Positions 49,848 through 60,956 of a stretch of 64,000 bases of DNA are shown here, in pieces. Where the stretch lies: contig NC_067125.1 in the NCBI RefSeq assembly GCF_021347895.1, positions 25,337,621 to 25,401,620 on the forward strand, in the 5' to 3' direction. Source of the stretch: Acanthochromis polyacanthus. Lineage: Eukaryota; Chordata; Actinopteri; Pomacentridae. Position 1 is the stretch's first letter; each line of letters starts with the position of its first letter. Made by a program: the position numbers and the translations under genes. Below the pieces are notes generated by a model that saw only the letters and a program-made list of their open reading frames with translations, did no database searches and was not told the origin of the DNA.

Positions 49848-50326
49848 TTAACCCTTAGATGCATAAGTGGGTCAAAAATGACCCAGTGAGGTTGTTTTCT
49901 TGCAAAATCTTTGTAATGAAAAGTTTTGTCATTTCATATTCCAGATATTCCTCAAAAAACATGTTTTTGAAATCATTCCATTTAAATTTGTAACTTTCCT
50001 TTTATATATATTTTTTAAAGAAACAGTTAGAGGAAGAGTGGAAAAATGCCAAGAAAATGGATGCTGACATTCTTCTGTTGCTCTTCTGTGTAATATTCTT
50101 CTTTTACAATTACTTAAATGTTCAAAATCCATTATAAAGTGAAAAATATACATATTTCAAGCATGAAATCTTTCTTGTGTGAACAAAAAGATAATACAAA
50201 CAATAATACAATTGATTATTCTTTACCATTATCACAAAAGTAGCATGGAAACACACTGATTCTTATCATTTTTGACCCACTTATGGAAGAGTGTAGGCTC
50301 CAATCACTGGAGCATCTAAGGGTTAA
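49848..50326. mobile_element. piggyBac-type MITE with TTAA target sites
   Basis: TTAA at 49848-49851 is followed by CCCTTAGATGCATAAGTGGG. The right end is the inverse (CCACTTATGG ... GCATCTAAGGG) followed by TTAA at 50323-50326. Subterminal sequence is also shared in inverse (GTGGGTCAAAAATGA). The TTAA duplication plus CCCTT ends is diagnostic of the piggyBac superfamily. It has no transposase, and the internal sequence is AT-rich. Confidence 0.9.
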
Positions 50327-50509
50327 AAGGGTAAAGTATTATAATTTGAATGTTTTAAACCCCCAACAAGCTACACATCTCCAAAATCTTACTTGATAAT
50401 CACTTTAAAATAAATGTTGCGTCACAATATTCCTTGCAAAGACCAGGCAGTTTCTATATTATGCAGACGACATGCTCTACTATACTATATTAAGTTATCT
50501 TTTCTTGTG

Positions 50510-50845
50510 CTGCTTGTTCAGTCCAGCATCTGCTTGAGACTTGAGTTACATTTGTAGGGATCTTTCTGCATGGAGTTTGCATGTTCTCCCTGTGCAGGTG
50601 TGGGTTTTCTCTGGGCACTCCGGCTTCCTCCCACAGTCCAAAAATATGCTGAGGTTAATTGATCACTCTAAATTGCCCGTAGGTGTGAATGTGAGTGTGA
50701 TTGTTTGTCTGTGTATGTAGCCCTGCAACAGACTGGTGACCTGTCCAGGGTGTCCTCTGCCTTCGCCTGAGTCAGCTGGGATAGGCTCCAGCACCCCCCG
50801 CGACCCTAGTGAGGATAAAGCGGTGTATAGACGATGGATGGATGT
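50510..50845 (+). mobile_element. Retroposon 3' fragment with GGAT tail
   Basis: GCATGGAGTTTGCATGTTCT then CCCTGTGCAGGTGTGGGTTT, CACTCTAAATTGCCCGTAGG, GTCAGCTGGGATAGGCTCCA and AGCGGTGTATAGACGATGGA then TGGATG is one of the commonest dispersed sequences of fish genomes, ending in ATGG/GGAT repeats. It behaves as the 3' end of a non-LTR element or a SINE using that tail. The same end is truncated at 34490-34556. Confidence 0.8.
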
Positions 50846-51439
50846 GATTTTGTAGTGTGGAAAACAAGCAAGTGTGTGTAGCATGAGTGTAGCATAATCA
50901 GCTAAATGTCATAAAACATGGCCTCATCAACCAGACTTTAGTTGACATCCATAGATATATTAAAGTTTTTTTTAAATTCAAGTTTTAGCTTTTTGATAGT
51001 TCTGAGTGAAGACAGACAAGAAGCATGGTAAGAAACTATATAAAAGACAGGCAGGAAAACTCCTGACCTGAGGCTGTTGCAGCTAGATGCTAATATCTTA
51101 GCAACACTGTCAGACAAAACAATAATACGTGCAATAACAACATTTTAAAGATGTAGAGCTTTCTATGATATATCTGTATGCTAAGTTTGGTATGTTTAAG
51201 ACCAGGGAATCTGATCTTTGGTTTGTCAGGTTGGTGAAGTTGTTGATAAAACGGGTAAGTTGCAGATGTGCTACAGGCCCGTCCACCACCCCGACCTCCA
51301 CATGTTCACCTCTATGAAGAGGGTGAAACCTGAGGTGTAGAATCGCTGCAGATTTGATGAAAATCTTGAACAACTAAGCAATTACAAATAAAACATCATC
51401 ACTGAATGAAATTTGCAGTCCAGCCCTGAACTAAACAGG

Positions 51440-51447
51440 CATATGAG
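51440..51447 (+). repeat. 8-bp target site duplication, left (CATATGAG)
   Basis: Identical to 52583-52590. An 8-bp duplication is the hallmark of hAT insertion. Confidence 0.92.
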
Positions 51448-51807
51448 TAGGGTGACCATACGTCCTCTTTTGCCCGGACATGTCCTCTTTTGAGAGGCTG
51501 TCCGGCCTGTCCGGCCGGCGTTTATAAAAGTCCTTCAAATGTCCGGGTTTTTGATCCCCTAAATTCCACATAACGCGAAACCGCCGCGCTGCGCAGCGCC
51601 ACGCAGCGCCGCGCCGCGCTCTTGAATCGTACTGCGCAGCACTTAGAACCCATTCTCTTCTATCAGACAATTTCCACTGCACACGCTGCGGAGCGCCAGC
51701 GCCGCGTCTCTGAAGCGCCGGCGCGCGCCACGGCTCTGGAGATTCGCTTCCTCGCAGGCTGACAGGCAGGTAGGCACACTGCGAGAGAGCACTCCAACCG
51801 AAAGAAA

Positions 51808-51972
51808 ATGCCGAAACGCAAATGTCATTTCACTGATGAAATGCGAAAAAAGTACCCCTGTTTTCGTCCGGGTCGTGTCAAATGGGAGGCAGAATGTACA
51901 GTCTGCAAAGCTGGGACTTATGTCTCTGTAGCTAATAAGAAAAGGAAAAAGAAGGAAAAAAAGGACTGTTGA
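51808..51972 (+). pseudogene. Truncated hAT transposase N-terminus (BED-like zinc finger start)
   Basis: ATG at 51808 opens a 54-codon frame beginning MPKRKCHFTDEMRKKYPCFR, continuing with PGRVKWEAECTVCKAGTYVS and ending in a lysine-rich tail before TGA at 51970. The C..C pair (ECTVC) and the surrounding pattern match the N-terminal finger found in fish hAT-related transposases. The usual histidine half of the finger and everything after it are missing, replaced by the lysine-rich stretch, so the finger cannot be complete. It is likely a deletion relic. Confidence 0.75.
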
Positions 51973-52491
51973 CTTGAGGCATTATTTCTATATTTTTTCA
52001 TTTGCCATTAGACACATTATTTTGAAGAATGGGCTAACTGAACATTGAAGAATAGGCTACCTCTCTTTTTTCTTTTTGTTTAATATTTGAGGCATTATTT
52101 CTATTTTTACATAATTGATAATTGGGAGGTTATTTTGAAGAATGGTACTCTACCTCACTTTTCCTAACTAAGGTGTGAGTGTCAGACTTAAGAGAGATGA
52201 TTATTTTTTATTTTGTTAAACATCTGAATACATGTGTTCCTACACAACTTGAGTCAATAACTATGAAAGACTAGAGCATGCCATATTTGTATGTGACTGA
52301 TTATATTGTTTAGGAGAATTGCTTTAATTTAATAAATATATTACTTATAAAGCAACTGTTTGTGAGTGTTTTGGGCTATTTTTCTGTATATCCAGGTAAA
52401 AGTGTTCTTTTCTGGGGAATTCAGAATATCTGTTTAACTGAGTTTGAAGCACAGAAAGCCCCCTGACCCACGGAAAACCCCTAAAAATGGA

Positions 52492-52514
52492 GGGGGGGGG
52501 GGGGGGGGGGGGGG
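52492..52514 (+). repeat. 23-base G homopolymer inside the hAT element
   Basis: Uninterrupted G run. It is G-quadruplex capable and its length may be inaccurate. Confidence 0.9.
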
Positions 52515-52582
52515 CTGAAAATTTTTCGGGCGCGAGCTGGAATTGTGTCCTCTTTTCAGAGAAACAGAATATGGTCACCCTA

Positions 52583-52590
52583 CATATGAG
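52583..52590 (+). repeat. 8-bp target site duplication, right (CATATGAG)
   Basis: Direct copy of 51440-51447, immediately after the right terminus. Confidence 0.92.
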
Positions 52591-53879
52591 TAGAAGTTAA
52601 GGAACACATTTTTAATGACTAAATGGGTAGATATCCTGGTACTGACACCATCTTTTGTCATCTAAATGGTTATAAACCAACCACTACCAGCAGCTTCTTC
52701 CTTCCACTGTGGTTGTTTTAGCTCTAATGTTGGGCAAAAGCTCAAATTCCAGCAGCTGCGAAAGGAATTTACTTTTTAAATCTGAACCCGAACTAATTTG
52801 GGGGCTTTTGCAGAAAACATTGATGCTTTTACTTGACTTAAATGTTGATCTTAATTATCAGGAGAGCTGCCATTGTGATTGTTTTGTTAGGATTCAGCCT
52901 CCGAGGACCCAATGTGCCAAATGTCATCATTTTATTAAATATTTTACTCTATTAAAACGCTAAATTGTTCAACATGTCCAAATTTCCAGTCTCCGTCCGT
53001 AACTGGTCTGTTAATTATTCCATTTTGTTCCAATCCTATTCATTTTATACATCAAGAGAAGCTTTAAAAAAGAGTGTTTGACCTCTAAATTTAAGAATGT
53101 GCAATTTCTCCCACACACCGAGAAGCCGTGACGCCTTCCTCGGCTCTCGGGGTGATAAATGTAGTTTCTGTGCTCATTAGCGGCGATGTTTGTCTGCCAC
53201 ATGCCTCCGCTAATCCCCACAAAGTGCAGAGTAGTTGAGAGCTGAGTCATCGAGGATTTAGCCGCTGTCGTGCACGTCGACACACACACACACACACACT
53301 TATATCGTGGATTCGCACAAAAGCCGAAAGCTCCGAGAATCCTGTGGGTTTAACGGAAAGTGATTCAGGCGGATCACACAGGGCTCCTCCAGCCCACTCG
53401 CTGCTCACATCCTCAAGACGTTCAGCAACGGAAGAGTACTTTCTTTTTTAGCCATCATAAGTTCTGATGTCTTTATTTAGATGTGACCAGAAGGGGAGCA
53501 GGAAAACAGATAAATCGGAGCACATTTTGGAGTATTTGTGGTCTGTTTGATTGGACAAATTTCATGATTTAAAGGCAGAGACATCGAGAAAAATCAGCAG
53601 CTGCCGTCCGAGTCCACAACTCTGAGGGAAGTTTAGTCAGTCTGCAGCCTGCTTTCATGATATTTGAGGTAACAGGACTTTTGAATGGACTGCTTCACCT
53701 TACTCATGTCCTCATCAGGATAAACAGAATTCTCTGGTGATCCAGAAAAAAAGCTCTCAAGTGTTTCCTTTCATTTCCAGCTGTAGATCCCTTCAACAGA
53801 TGCTCTTTAGACTAAAGACTACAGACTAGGATAACAGAAAACTTCTCAAATTTTAGACTCAAAAAATATTTTAAAAACA
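52591..53879. other. Non-coding stretch, no feature recognised
   Basis: Short (CA)n at about 53281-53300; no supported exon. Confidence 0.45.
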
Positions 53880-54200
53880 CTCCTTGGCAGGATTGTAAAA
53901 TAAGAAAGGAGGAAAGCACCCAGAGTGCAGTACGCCGCCTATGCTGCTCAGTCATTGCATCTTTTCCATTGCCTGAAATCTTTGAAAAATTTGTGGCAGA
54001 AATCATAGAATGCGACCATTTAACCCTTTGATGCATGGATCAAAAGTGTCCCAAATCCAATGCAAAATGGGCATCTCCTGACCCACACTGCACATCAAAG
54101 GGTTAATATAGATGTACCTGCAAACAAAATGAGCTTATGCTGAGCACAGGCATTTGCTATGCATGTGTTATGTATGGATACCGAATTGCGTGACCAAAGT
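53880..54200 (+). repeat. Dispersed repeat, copy C, interrupted by a MITE
   Basis: AAAGCACCCAGAGTGCAGTA then CGCCGCCTATGCTGCTCA matches 43400-43450. The right part (CTGAGCACAGG ... GGATACCGAATTGCGTGACC) is the reverse complement of 32190-32260. The element at 54019-54106 sits between these parts. Confidence 0.6.
54019..54106. mobile_element. 88-bp piggyBac-type mini-MITE
   Basis: TTAA CCCTTTGATGCAT at the left and GCACATCAAAGGG TTAA at the right. The ends are inverted repeats of about 10 bases (CCCTTTGATG) with duplicated TTAA. It is much shorter than the 475-bp relative at 49848-50326. Confidence 0.8.
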
Positions 54201-54706
54201 TCACCTGAAATGTTTTTAAATACAATCAAGACAGCTGCAGACCGAGGAGCTACCGTGTATAAACTCTGATGCTGATGACACTGTGCTGTTTAATGGTTTA
54301 TGATGAATCATTTTGTTGACTTTCCTCCTCATGTCTGTGTTTCTACATTTTTTGGTAGTAATTTCTGTAAAAGTTAATCTATGTATTCCTCCCAAGAACT
54401 ACGGGGAACTCGGTCTAAAAAAATGAGCTAATCCCTGGAGGGAAATGAAGTTGTTACAGCTGCATGGATGTTCAGTAAAGGGGTAAACAAAAAGACAATA
54501 CAGAATGTTGGCATGTAAAATGAATTTAGAATAAAATAATATAGAAGGAATCAACAGAATATACAGGAGTGACAATGAGCAAATGACAAAAGAAGTCACA
54601 GATATGTTTAGAATGAAAAGTGGTTTAATCAGTAGTTTAGTGGGATGTTAATCGTCTTTCTCCTTTAGGGTTCCACATCAGGGCTCGTTTGGTGGGTTTT
54701 AGTAAA

Positions 54707-55609
54707 TCATACACAATCCAATGTCATCTTCCTCTTCCAGATTTCTTCTGTTGCATTTTCAGTCAGACCAGTGAGATTTTTCTTCCTTCTGCCACAGAGT
54801 TCATGTTTCTGGAAATCAGGAAGGTTCAGGCTTTTATTGATCCAGTTTGATTGTCCAACTATTTGTGAGCTAACGAATGACAGTAAAACCAAACTAACTT
54901 GGGTTTTCTTTAAGATTTCTTGTGCATCCTGTATTCTTATATTAAAACAATTAATGAACCATAACTATGAAACCTGCTGAATGTTTGACATGAATTATGA
55001 ACTCCATCTTACAGAAACGTTGTAGAATCCAGTTTGGTGTGAAGTTATGAAGCTACTTTTCTTCCGCCTGCTGAAGCCCATCACACCTGGTGGAGAGAGA
55101 AGAATTCATTCATTGGTTCATTTTTTCATGAGGTTTTTGGAGAATTTTATGAGTAATTAACTTGTGTTAATGACACCAATCATTATTTATGGCTTTGACT
55201 GATGAGATAAGAACTACTTCCTGTTTCTGAAAACTGTGAGGTCTCCAGTTCTTTCTGACTTGGATGTTGAATTGATCACAGTTTAAAAGCAAAAAACAAA
55301 TAATTGGCGTCACTCCAATGAAGACTCATACAAAGTAAGTAGACTGACTCCTCTTTAAATGACCTCTGAGGGACTAATTCCACTCAGAGGTTGAAGCTGA
55401 ACCACTCTTCCACCCTGCTGCTCCGTCAGTTCTTTAACGTTCTGTCCTGCTGTTTCCTCCCGGCTGGAAACACTTTCTTTTTCTTCTTCATCTGCCGTTT
55501 CCTCTGAATTCCTTGCAGCCGGAGTCGCTCGTCCTGTGAAATGAACCACTTCTGTCGTCCACCAGTCCCCCCCCCTCCCAGCCTCAGGAGCTTGACTCGC
55601 TCGTCTCAT
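54707..55609 (-). CDS. Candidate three-exon gene of unknown product (weak)
   Basis: Three minus-strand exons can be joined: 55609-55414, 55086-55013 and 54808-54707. The first starts at an ATG with A at -3 and contains an acidic SEETADEEEKESVSSREETA segment. It would need the poor donor CAGG/GTGGAA (phase 1). The second has a good acceptor (CTCTCTCCACCAG) and donor (TCT/GTAAGA) and reads VMGFSRRKKSSFITSHQTGF. The third has acceptor GATTTCCAG, reads KHELCGRRKKNLTGLTENAT and ends with TGA at 54709-54707. An ATTAAA signal follows at 54629-54624. Phases agree, but one donor is weak and the first exon contains a 9-G run. I do not recognise the protein. Without the splice the first frame ends at 55355. 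Confidence 0.28.
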
Positions 55610-56211
55610 TCTGGTGGAAGCCCGTCTTTCTCTGCAGCGACTCCAGAAAGCTGCTTCCTGCCTCGTATTTCAACATTCACAAGGTTTCATCACATATAAA
55701 GAGACAATTTAAACCCATACCTACCTAAACTCTTCTATTCTTCTCTCAGGCTGCAGTCTATTCACTTCTGTGTTTGCATCTGCAGATCACATAAAAAGTT
55801 AATCTAATCAGTGAATCACATTTAATACCACTCAAACATCACAATATTACTTTCCAGGAAGGCAAAATGTTTTTAAGGAAGTTTTAAGTATTACACAGAT
55901 TGTCACTATTCTGTTAAATTAACGGTAACATCTATCAACATGACAAATCACATTCATTTCTAAGTTGACTGTCAGCAAAAACAGTCTATCATGTCCACAA
56001 ATCAACCAATTCTACTTTTTAAATTGTATTTAAATCAAATCAAATGTGTTTTCTTTGCACAGTAACGGCTCATATGTAACTATAATTATATTTATGCATA
56101 AACAAACACGACTGCAGCTGTCGGACAACAGACGCTCAACGTTAGCTTCACAAACTCTTTCCTCCTCATTATTTATGAATATTTGTGAGTATTTTTAAGG
56201 ACCTTTTTGTT

Positions 56212-56217
56212 TTTATT
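56212..56217 (-). terminator. AATAAA poly(A) signal of the unrecognised 5-exon gene
   Basis: The minus strand reads GTGCAATAAAAAC about 170 bp after the stop codon at 56387, a normal short 3' UTR distance. Confidence 0.5.
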
Positions 56218-56386
56218 GCACAGCCTTGTAGAACGGTGACTTCTCCCTGTCTGAACTGTGGAAGCATGTGACAAATACAAACTCTTTAACCTGAATTGTA
56301 TAAAGTTTAGCATAAAGTCACATCTCAGTGTTGAAGCCTAACATCCAATCAGATCTCCTGCTCGTGTCGTGGATCTTCATGGACCC

Positions 56387-56482
56387 TCAGACATCCAGCT
56401 GGTACCGCCTGAACCAAGCATGTCGAGGGAAAAAAAAACATCCACCTGTTACTGTTTGCACCCTCGTCACCACGTCTGTCCA
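56387..56482 (-). CDS. Exon 5 (terminal) of the unrecognised gene
   Basis: The acceptor is excellent (ACCTCTCCGTCCTCCCAG, AG at 56484-56483) and the entry is phase 0. It encodes WTDVVTRVQTVTGGCFFFPR then HAWFRRYQLDV and a TGA at 56389-56387. A GT-containing donor could also be drawn at 56445, so an extra intron is conceivable, but the read-through gives the simplest gene. Confidence 0.45.
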   Translation of the reverse strand, partial: WTDVVTRVQTVTGGCFFFPRHAWFRRYQLDV

Positions 56483-56619
56483 CTGGGAGGACGGAGAGGT
56501 AATTAAAGTGCAAATGCCACCGTAGTGACATCAAGACAATCTCTTCTTTTCAGATCAAACTCATCTCTTTAGTTCAGTTTTCTTCAAATTTCTGGTGTCA
56601 CAATAGGGAATGTAGGATA

Positions 56620-57210
56620 AGACGTGCTAAAGGCGCATGTTAAATGTTTTCTAAGACACATTTTTTTACAGCATTTGAGGATGTAACTGTGCAAAATGTG
56701 GCTTGGATCTAATAAAGTATTGCAGCCATCCTTATTTCTGAAGCCACATTTATTAGATTTCTTTATAATAAAGAAAATAGGACAGAAAACAACAGAAAAA
56801 GCAACACTGGGAGAAAATAAAATGTAAAAAAAGGCAAGACAAGAAAGGCAAAAGTCAATAAAAATTAATTAAAAATCATCATTGTATTTGCCACTCTGAT
56901 TTTGCATCTATTTTGTCACATGGATTACTACTGCATTTTGTCAGACATATTTGGGGTCATTTAATCGTAACTGGGCAAATATAGCAGCCGTCCTTATTTC
57001 TGAAGCTGCATTTCTAGATTTATTTCCAAACCAAAAAAAAAAAAAAAAAAAAAAAAGCTGCATAAAACAACAAAAACAGCGATAGAAAAGGATCTAGAAA
57101 AACTGCACAATAGAATCTGAAGTCTGTGCTTCATTATAATTTGGAAAACTGTCATTTTATTTACTGCTCTGTTGTGATTTTGTGTCTATTTTGTCACATT
57201 GATTAAAATT
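56620..57210. repeat. Tandem duplication, period ~262-277 bp, in intron 4/3' side
   Basis: CAGCC.TCCTTATTTCTGAAGC recurs at 56722 and 56984, and ATCTATTTTGTCACAT.GATTA recurs at about 56905 and 57182. It includes a 24-A run at 57033-57056. Confidence 0.7.
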
Positions 57211-57415
57211 CCAACTCGTTTTGCATTAAAATATTTCTCAAAAAGCTGCTTGTTCACTGATTGCATCTTCTTACTTTTAAATCTAAGAAGAGACGTTATC
57301 TGTTGTCTTTCCTTCGTGTTTTCACAGAAAGCATTCAGATTTGATGCACGTTTCATGCACAGATTAGACCGTTCTCCAAACACTTGCAGCTAAATCGTAG
57401 AAACTCTCAGAATAC

Positions 57416-57607
57416 CTGACACTCCAGTCTTTGCTGCAGCATCATCTGCATGAAGACAAACACAGCAGATGTAAATCCTTCAGAACACCGTGCAGTAATG
57501 AGCTCCACATCTACTGGGTGGTCCTCGGGGTGGTAGTGGACTGAAGTGGTCTCCTGGCAGCAGAAAGTGTTTCCATCCAGCATGAACTGGGTGGTACAGC
57601 TCTGATG
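57416..57607 (-). CDS. Exon 4 of the unrecognised gene
   Basis: This 192-bp (64-codon) exon has an acceptor CTTATCTGCAG (AG at 57609-57608) and a donor TGTCAG then GTATTC at 57415; it is in phase 0 at both ends. It encodes HQSCTTQFMLDGNTFCCQET, then TSVHYHPEDHPVDVELITAR, then CSEGFTSAVFVFMQMMLQQR LECQ. Only this frame is open across the exon; both others contain stops. The five cysteines suggest an extracellular or metal-binding fold, but I recognise no family. Confidence 0.55.
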
Positions 57608-57749
57608 CTGCAGATAAGAAGTGAAGGAAATCAGAGTGTTTATGGAAACGGACCAGGGTTTCAGGTGCAGGAATGAGAACCTTCAGCAGATTTAAACAAG
57701 AAAACTATCATTTTTTTGGTCAAATGTTGTAAAAGAATAAACTAGAATT

Positions 57750-58330
57750 CACAAAAATCTTGATTTTGGATGTGAACATTATGTACTCAGTTTTAAATAT
57801 TTGTTCTGATATTTTAAAAGATATTATCTAGAATTTATCAAAACAAGAGAAATCTGTAAAAAAAAAAAAAATTATTTAAGTTTTTTCCACTAATTTTCAG
57901 TCATTCATTTGTAAAGTTTCCTGTCAAATACAAATAACTACATTTATTTTCATATTTTTACATTAAAAGTGATGGAATACGGGATATTTATTATAAGAAT
58001 TTAAATTATTTAACAGTCAAAAAATAATTATTCAGTTATTAATCTTCAAATTTCTCCTGTCAAATACTTGCAAAAATATGTAAAATAATTACATATTTAT
58101 TCATTTATGTATATATTTTATGCTAAATAATGATGAAATACGGGACATTAATTATAAAAATCTAAATTATTTAACAGTCAAAAAAAATTGACTATTTTTA
58201 GCACCAATTTGCAACACTTTCCTGTCAAATATTTGCAAAAAATTACGTAAAATATTGTTTATTTAAACCTAAAATATATCAAACAAATATCAGAACTGCA
58301 CATCGCGTGACTCAGAAACAGATGTGACAA
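57750..58330. repeat. Short-period tandem repeats (~136-165 bp) in intron 3
   Basis: TCCTGTCAAATA...AAAATA(A)TTACAT with GATGAAATACGGGA(C/T)ATT and AATTATTTAACAGTCAAAAAA recurs with anchors at 57921, 58057 and 58222. It is AT-rich and noncoding. Confidence 0.65.
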
Positions 58331-58636
58331 ATAAAATGTAATCTGATGGATTTTATCATGAATACAGAATATTCTTGGCAGTTTTCTTCCTGGGAAACCT
58401 GCTTAATGTTGAACTTCTGCTCTGTTTTTCCGGAAACATATGACCCAAGTTAGTGATGCCACTGAGAAATAAACCACAGGAAGCTCTGATATCAAAATCT
58501 CACCATAAAGGGAACCTATCAAAATAAAAGCAGGCACTTGTATACATGTACACAGCTTTCTTTTGGCATAACAGCCTATGAAATGAAGCTTTTATGCCGT
58601 AACTGAATGCATAAACGTAAAAGAGGACTAACTTAC

Positions 58637-58838
58637 GAGAGTCAGATCACAGACGATAGAATCTGTCCATCTCTGTGTCCCTCTCTGCTCCACCTGGATA
58701 CTTTGACTTTTTGGAGCAGCTCCGTCTGAACGCTGCCAGGTCCGGCTGCCTGGACGGGTGGAGGCTGGAGGACAGAAATAACCTCTTGGGTTGGGCTCTG
58801 CTGCGTTCCTCGACCGCTGACGACACCAGATAGTTTCA
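58637..58838 (-). CDS. Exon 3 of the unrecognised gene
   Basis: This 202-bp exon has acceptor CCCGCTAAG (AG at 58840-58839) and donor CTC then GTAAGT at 58636. It enters with one base completing the previous codon and ends in phase 0. In the frame that links both neighbours it reads ETIWCRQRSRNAAEPNPRGY, then FCPPASTRPGSRTWQRSDGA, then APKSQSIQVEQRGTQRWTDS IVCDLTL. All three minus frames are open over most of this GC-richer exon, so the frame choice rests on the neighbours. The acceptor tract is only moderate. Confidence 0.45.
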
Positions 58839-60768
58839 CTTAGCGGGAAGTGGTATGTTGGAGATTCCTCAGAGGAAGTGTGTGTGATCCAGGTTTAAAT
58901 GCATCTGTGAGGAGCAGCACTTTAAACATCTCTAGTCCTGCTGGTTCTAGGGGTTTAAATTAGAAGGTTTTGGTTAGAAAACTACACATAGAGGTGGCAC
59001 TTGTTACAGAGTGTTCAGAATTAAAACAGATTTAGTGACTTTAAATCATATTTGACGTAATTTTTGCTGTCATGATGGTTGATCACAGAGGAGATAATCA
59101 TATTTTCTGTCTTGCAGTTCCTCCATTCACATAAATCAGTCTGCTGTAGTGAGGCTTCAGATTGGCAATAATTATCCAGTTTTCTCTCTAAGAAATTCTT
59201 CTGAAAAAACGAATGAAAGAATACTGCAACATGCACAAACAGCAAAAACAGTCACAATAATGGCAAATATTTGTAAAACAGTTCTATTTTTTTAGCAGAT
59301 TTAAATGCAGCAAAACTACAGTTTTACAGCTGAGCATCATAAAAGGACAAATTTACTATTTAAATAGAGGTTTTTCATGTGTTGGTGAATTTGTATTTTT
59401 TACAGTCAACATGTAAATTCATAATGTCTGAAGAAATATTTAAACATTTACTTTCCTTAAAATGCAGAATTCTACTTTCAAATAATGGCAAAAATATGTA
59501 AAATAACTACACTATGTGGATGCTATGTACAATGATTTCTTGTTTTTTATAGTTATTAATATTTACCAGTTTTAAAATCATAGATGCATGTAGTTTTACT
59601 TTCAAATAATGGCAAAAATATGTAAAATGATTATATTTTTGCTGCTTTAACTGCAGTAAAAATAGAGAAAAATGGTCACACATCAAAAGAACAAATTACT
59701 TTGGTTTTTCATGGAGACATTATCTACACTTTTGGCCTTTTTTCCCCTCACTCTTTTCTATGACTTTGCTTGTAGTTATCTGCAACTGAATTAAACAAGA
59801 AAATCTGTAAATGATCTTTTCCCCCATGCATTTCCTTTTTCTTGGCTTAAGTGGGGTTTTTTTTTAAACCATTTTTAAATGATAAATGCATCAAATAAAC
59901 AACATATCTGCAGCATCATGACACCATCTGCACATTTAGTGACTCAGACAGAGAAAATGTGACATAAATGATACTTAACATGATGTGTTCTATCATAGAT
60001 ATTGTATATTTTGAATAAATTCCACATTGTTTACTTTGTATTTGATCAAACATGTATCAGCCGGAGTTCAGTCAGATCACAGCTTCGGGTGGAAATTAAA
60101 GTCTTGTCTTCAAACACTCAGCTCTAAAATGTGATTCTTCTACATCATATGATGAATTACAGGCAGCAAACATCATGTATTATCATTGTCCTGTTCCGTT
60201 GTAAGCAATAGTGCTTCTGTGAGATCCAAGTGACACCTCTCAGGTTTTTTCAGATTTTATTTTTTTTTAAATTTCAGGCTAAATTTAGATTCAACCTCTG
60301 CTCACATTTTCTGCAATAAAACAAAAGTCTCATTTCCACTTGAATCCATGAGAAGCATCTGAGTGAGAGAAGAGGAAAATCTGAACTGTCTGACTGCAAA
60401 CCAACACTGCACACAAGTGGTAGAAATCTGATACTGCAGCCAGACAACAGCCACATATTAGCCCAGTGGAGCTGATGGGAGGAAGAAATGTTAATGGAAT
60501 AATAATTAGTAGTTGCAAATCTAAGAAACGTGAGAGTTTTTGTGCGTTTTTCTGTTCTGATTTTTCGATAGGAATCACATGGAATTAGCAGAATCAATGC
60601 TTATTTGCACCTAAATCTGGATTTATTGATTATTGTGGCAACTTTAAGAATAGAAACCAACATTATAGGTGAAAGTGTCAAAAGAACTCTGCAGGATTTA
60701 TACTCTTGTCATGCGTTTAAAATCCTGTGCATGAGCTGAAAGTACAAAGGAAAACTGTGGAAACTTAC

Positions 60769-60840
60769 TTCAGTGCTGTGCAGAAGCAGCAGGATAACGG
60801 TGGTATCAGCAGGGCTTTAATCCAGGCAGAGGAGCTGAAA
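60769..60840 (-). CDS. Exon 2 of the unrecognised gene (hydrophobic segment)
   Basis: This 72-bp exon has acceptor TTTGTCCACAG (AG at 60842-60841) and a near-perfect donor (GAA then GTAAGT at 60768). It enters and leaves in phase 2. It encodes FSSSAWIKALLIPPLSCCFC TAL, a hydrophobic stretch with a small-residue end that could be a signal peptide or a single membrane anchor. The other two frames contain stops. Confidence 0.5.
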
Positions 60841-60956
60841 CTGTGGACAAAGCAAGTTGGAGAGATGAGCAGCAGCTAAGCAGAAAGAAGTGACCTCCTC
60901 ATAGGAACACATGACCGAAAAGAGCAACTGAAGGAGGCGTATAATGGATTAAGGCA

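Larger units (their letters stand above)
51448..52582 (+). mobile_element. Complete non-autonomous hAT element, 1135 bp
   Basis: Perfect 13-bp terminal inverted repeats (TAGGGTGACCATA and its inverse) are flanked by the 8-bp duplication CATATGAG. Subterminal GTCCTCTTTT is also mirrored at both ends. The left half has a very CpG-rich segment (51580-51740). A truncated transposase start lies at 51808, and a 23-G run lies at 52492-52514. The transposase catalytic region is absent, so the element was internally deleted and must have been mobilised in trans. Intact ends and duplication suggest a fairly recent insertion. Confidence 0.93.

Noticed and set aside
51110..51373. Minus-strand frame reading HLRFHPLHRGEHVEVGVVDG
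   Set aside because: It looks protein-like over about 45 residues and may be an old retroposed fragment, but I recognise no family and find no splice sites, so it is not listed as a gene.
60274..60597. 107-codon minus-strand frame in intron 1 of the unrecognised gene
   Set aside because: Two overlapping frames of similar length, no splice sites and no recognisable motif.
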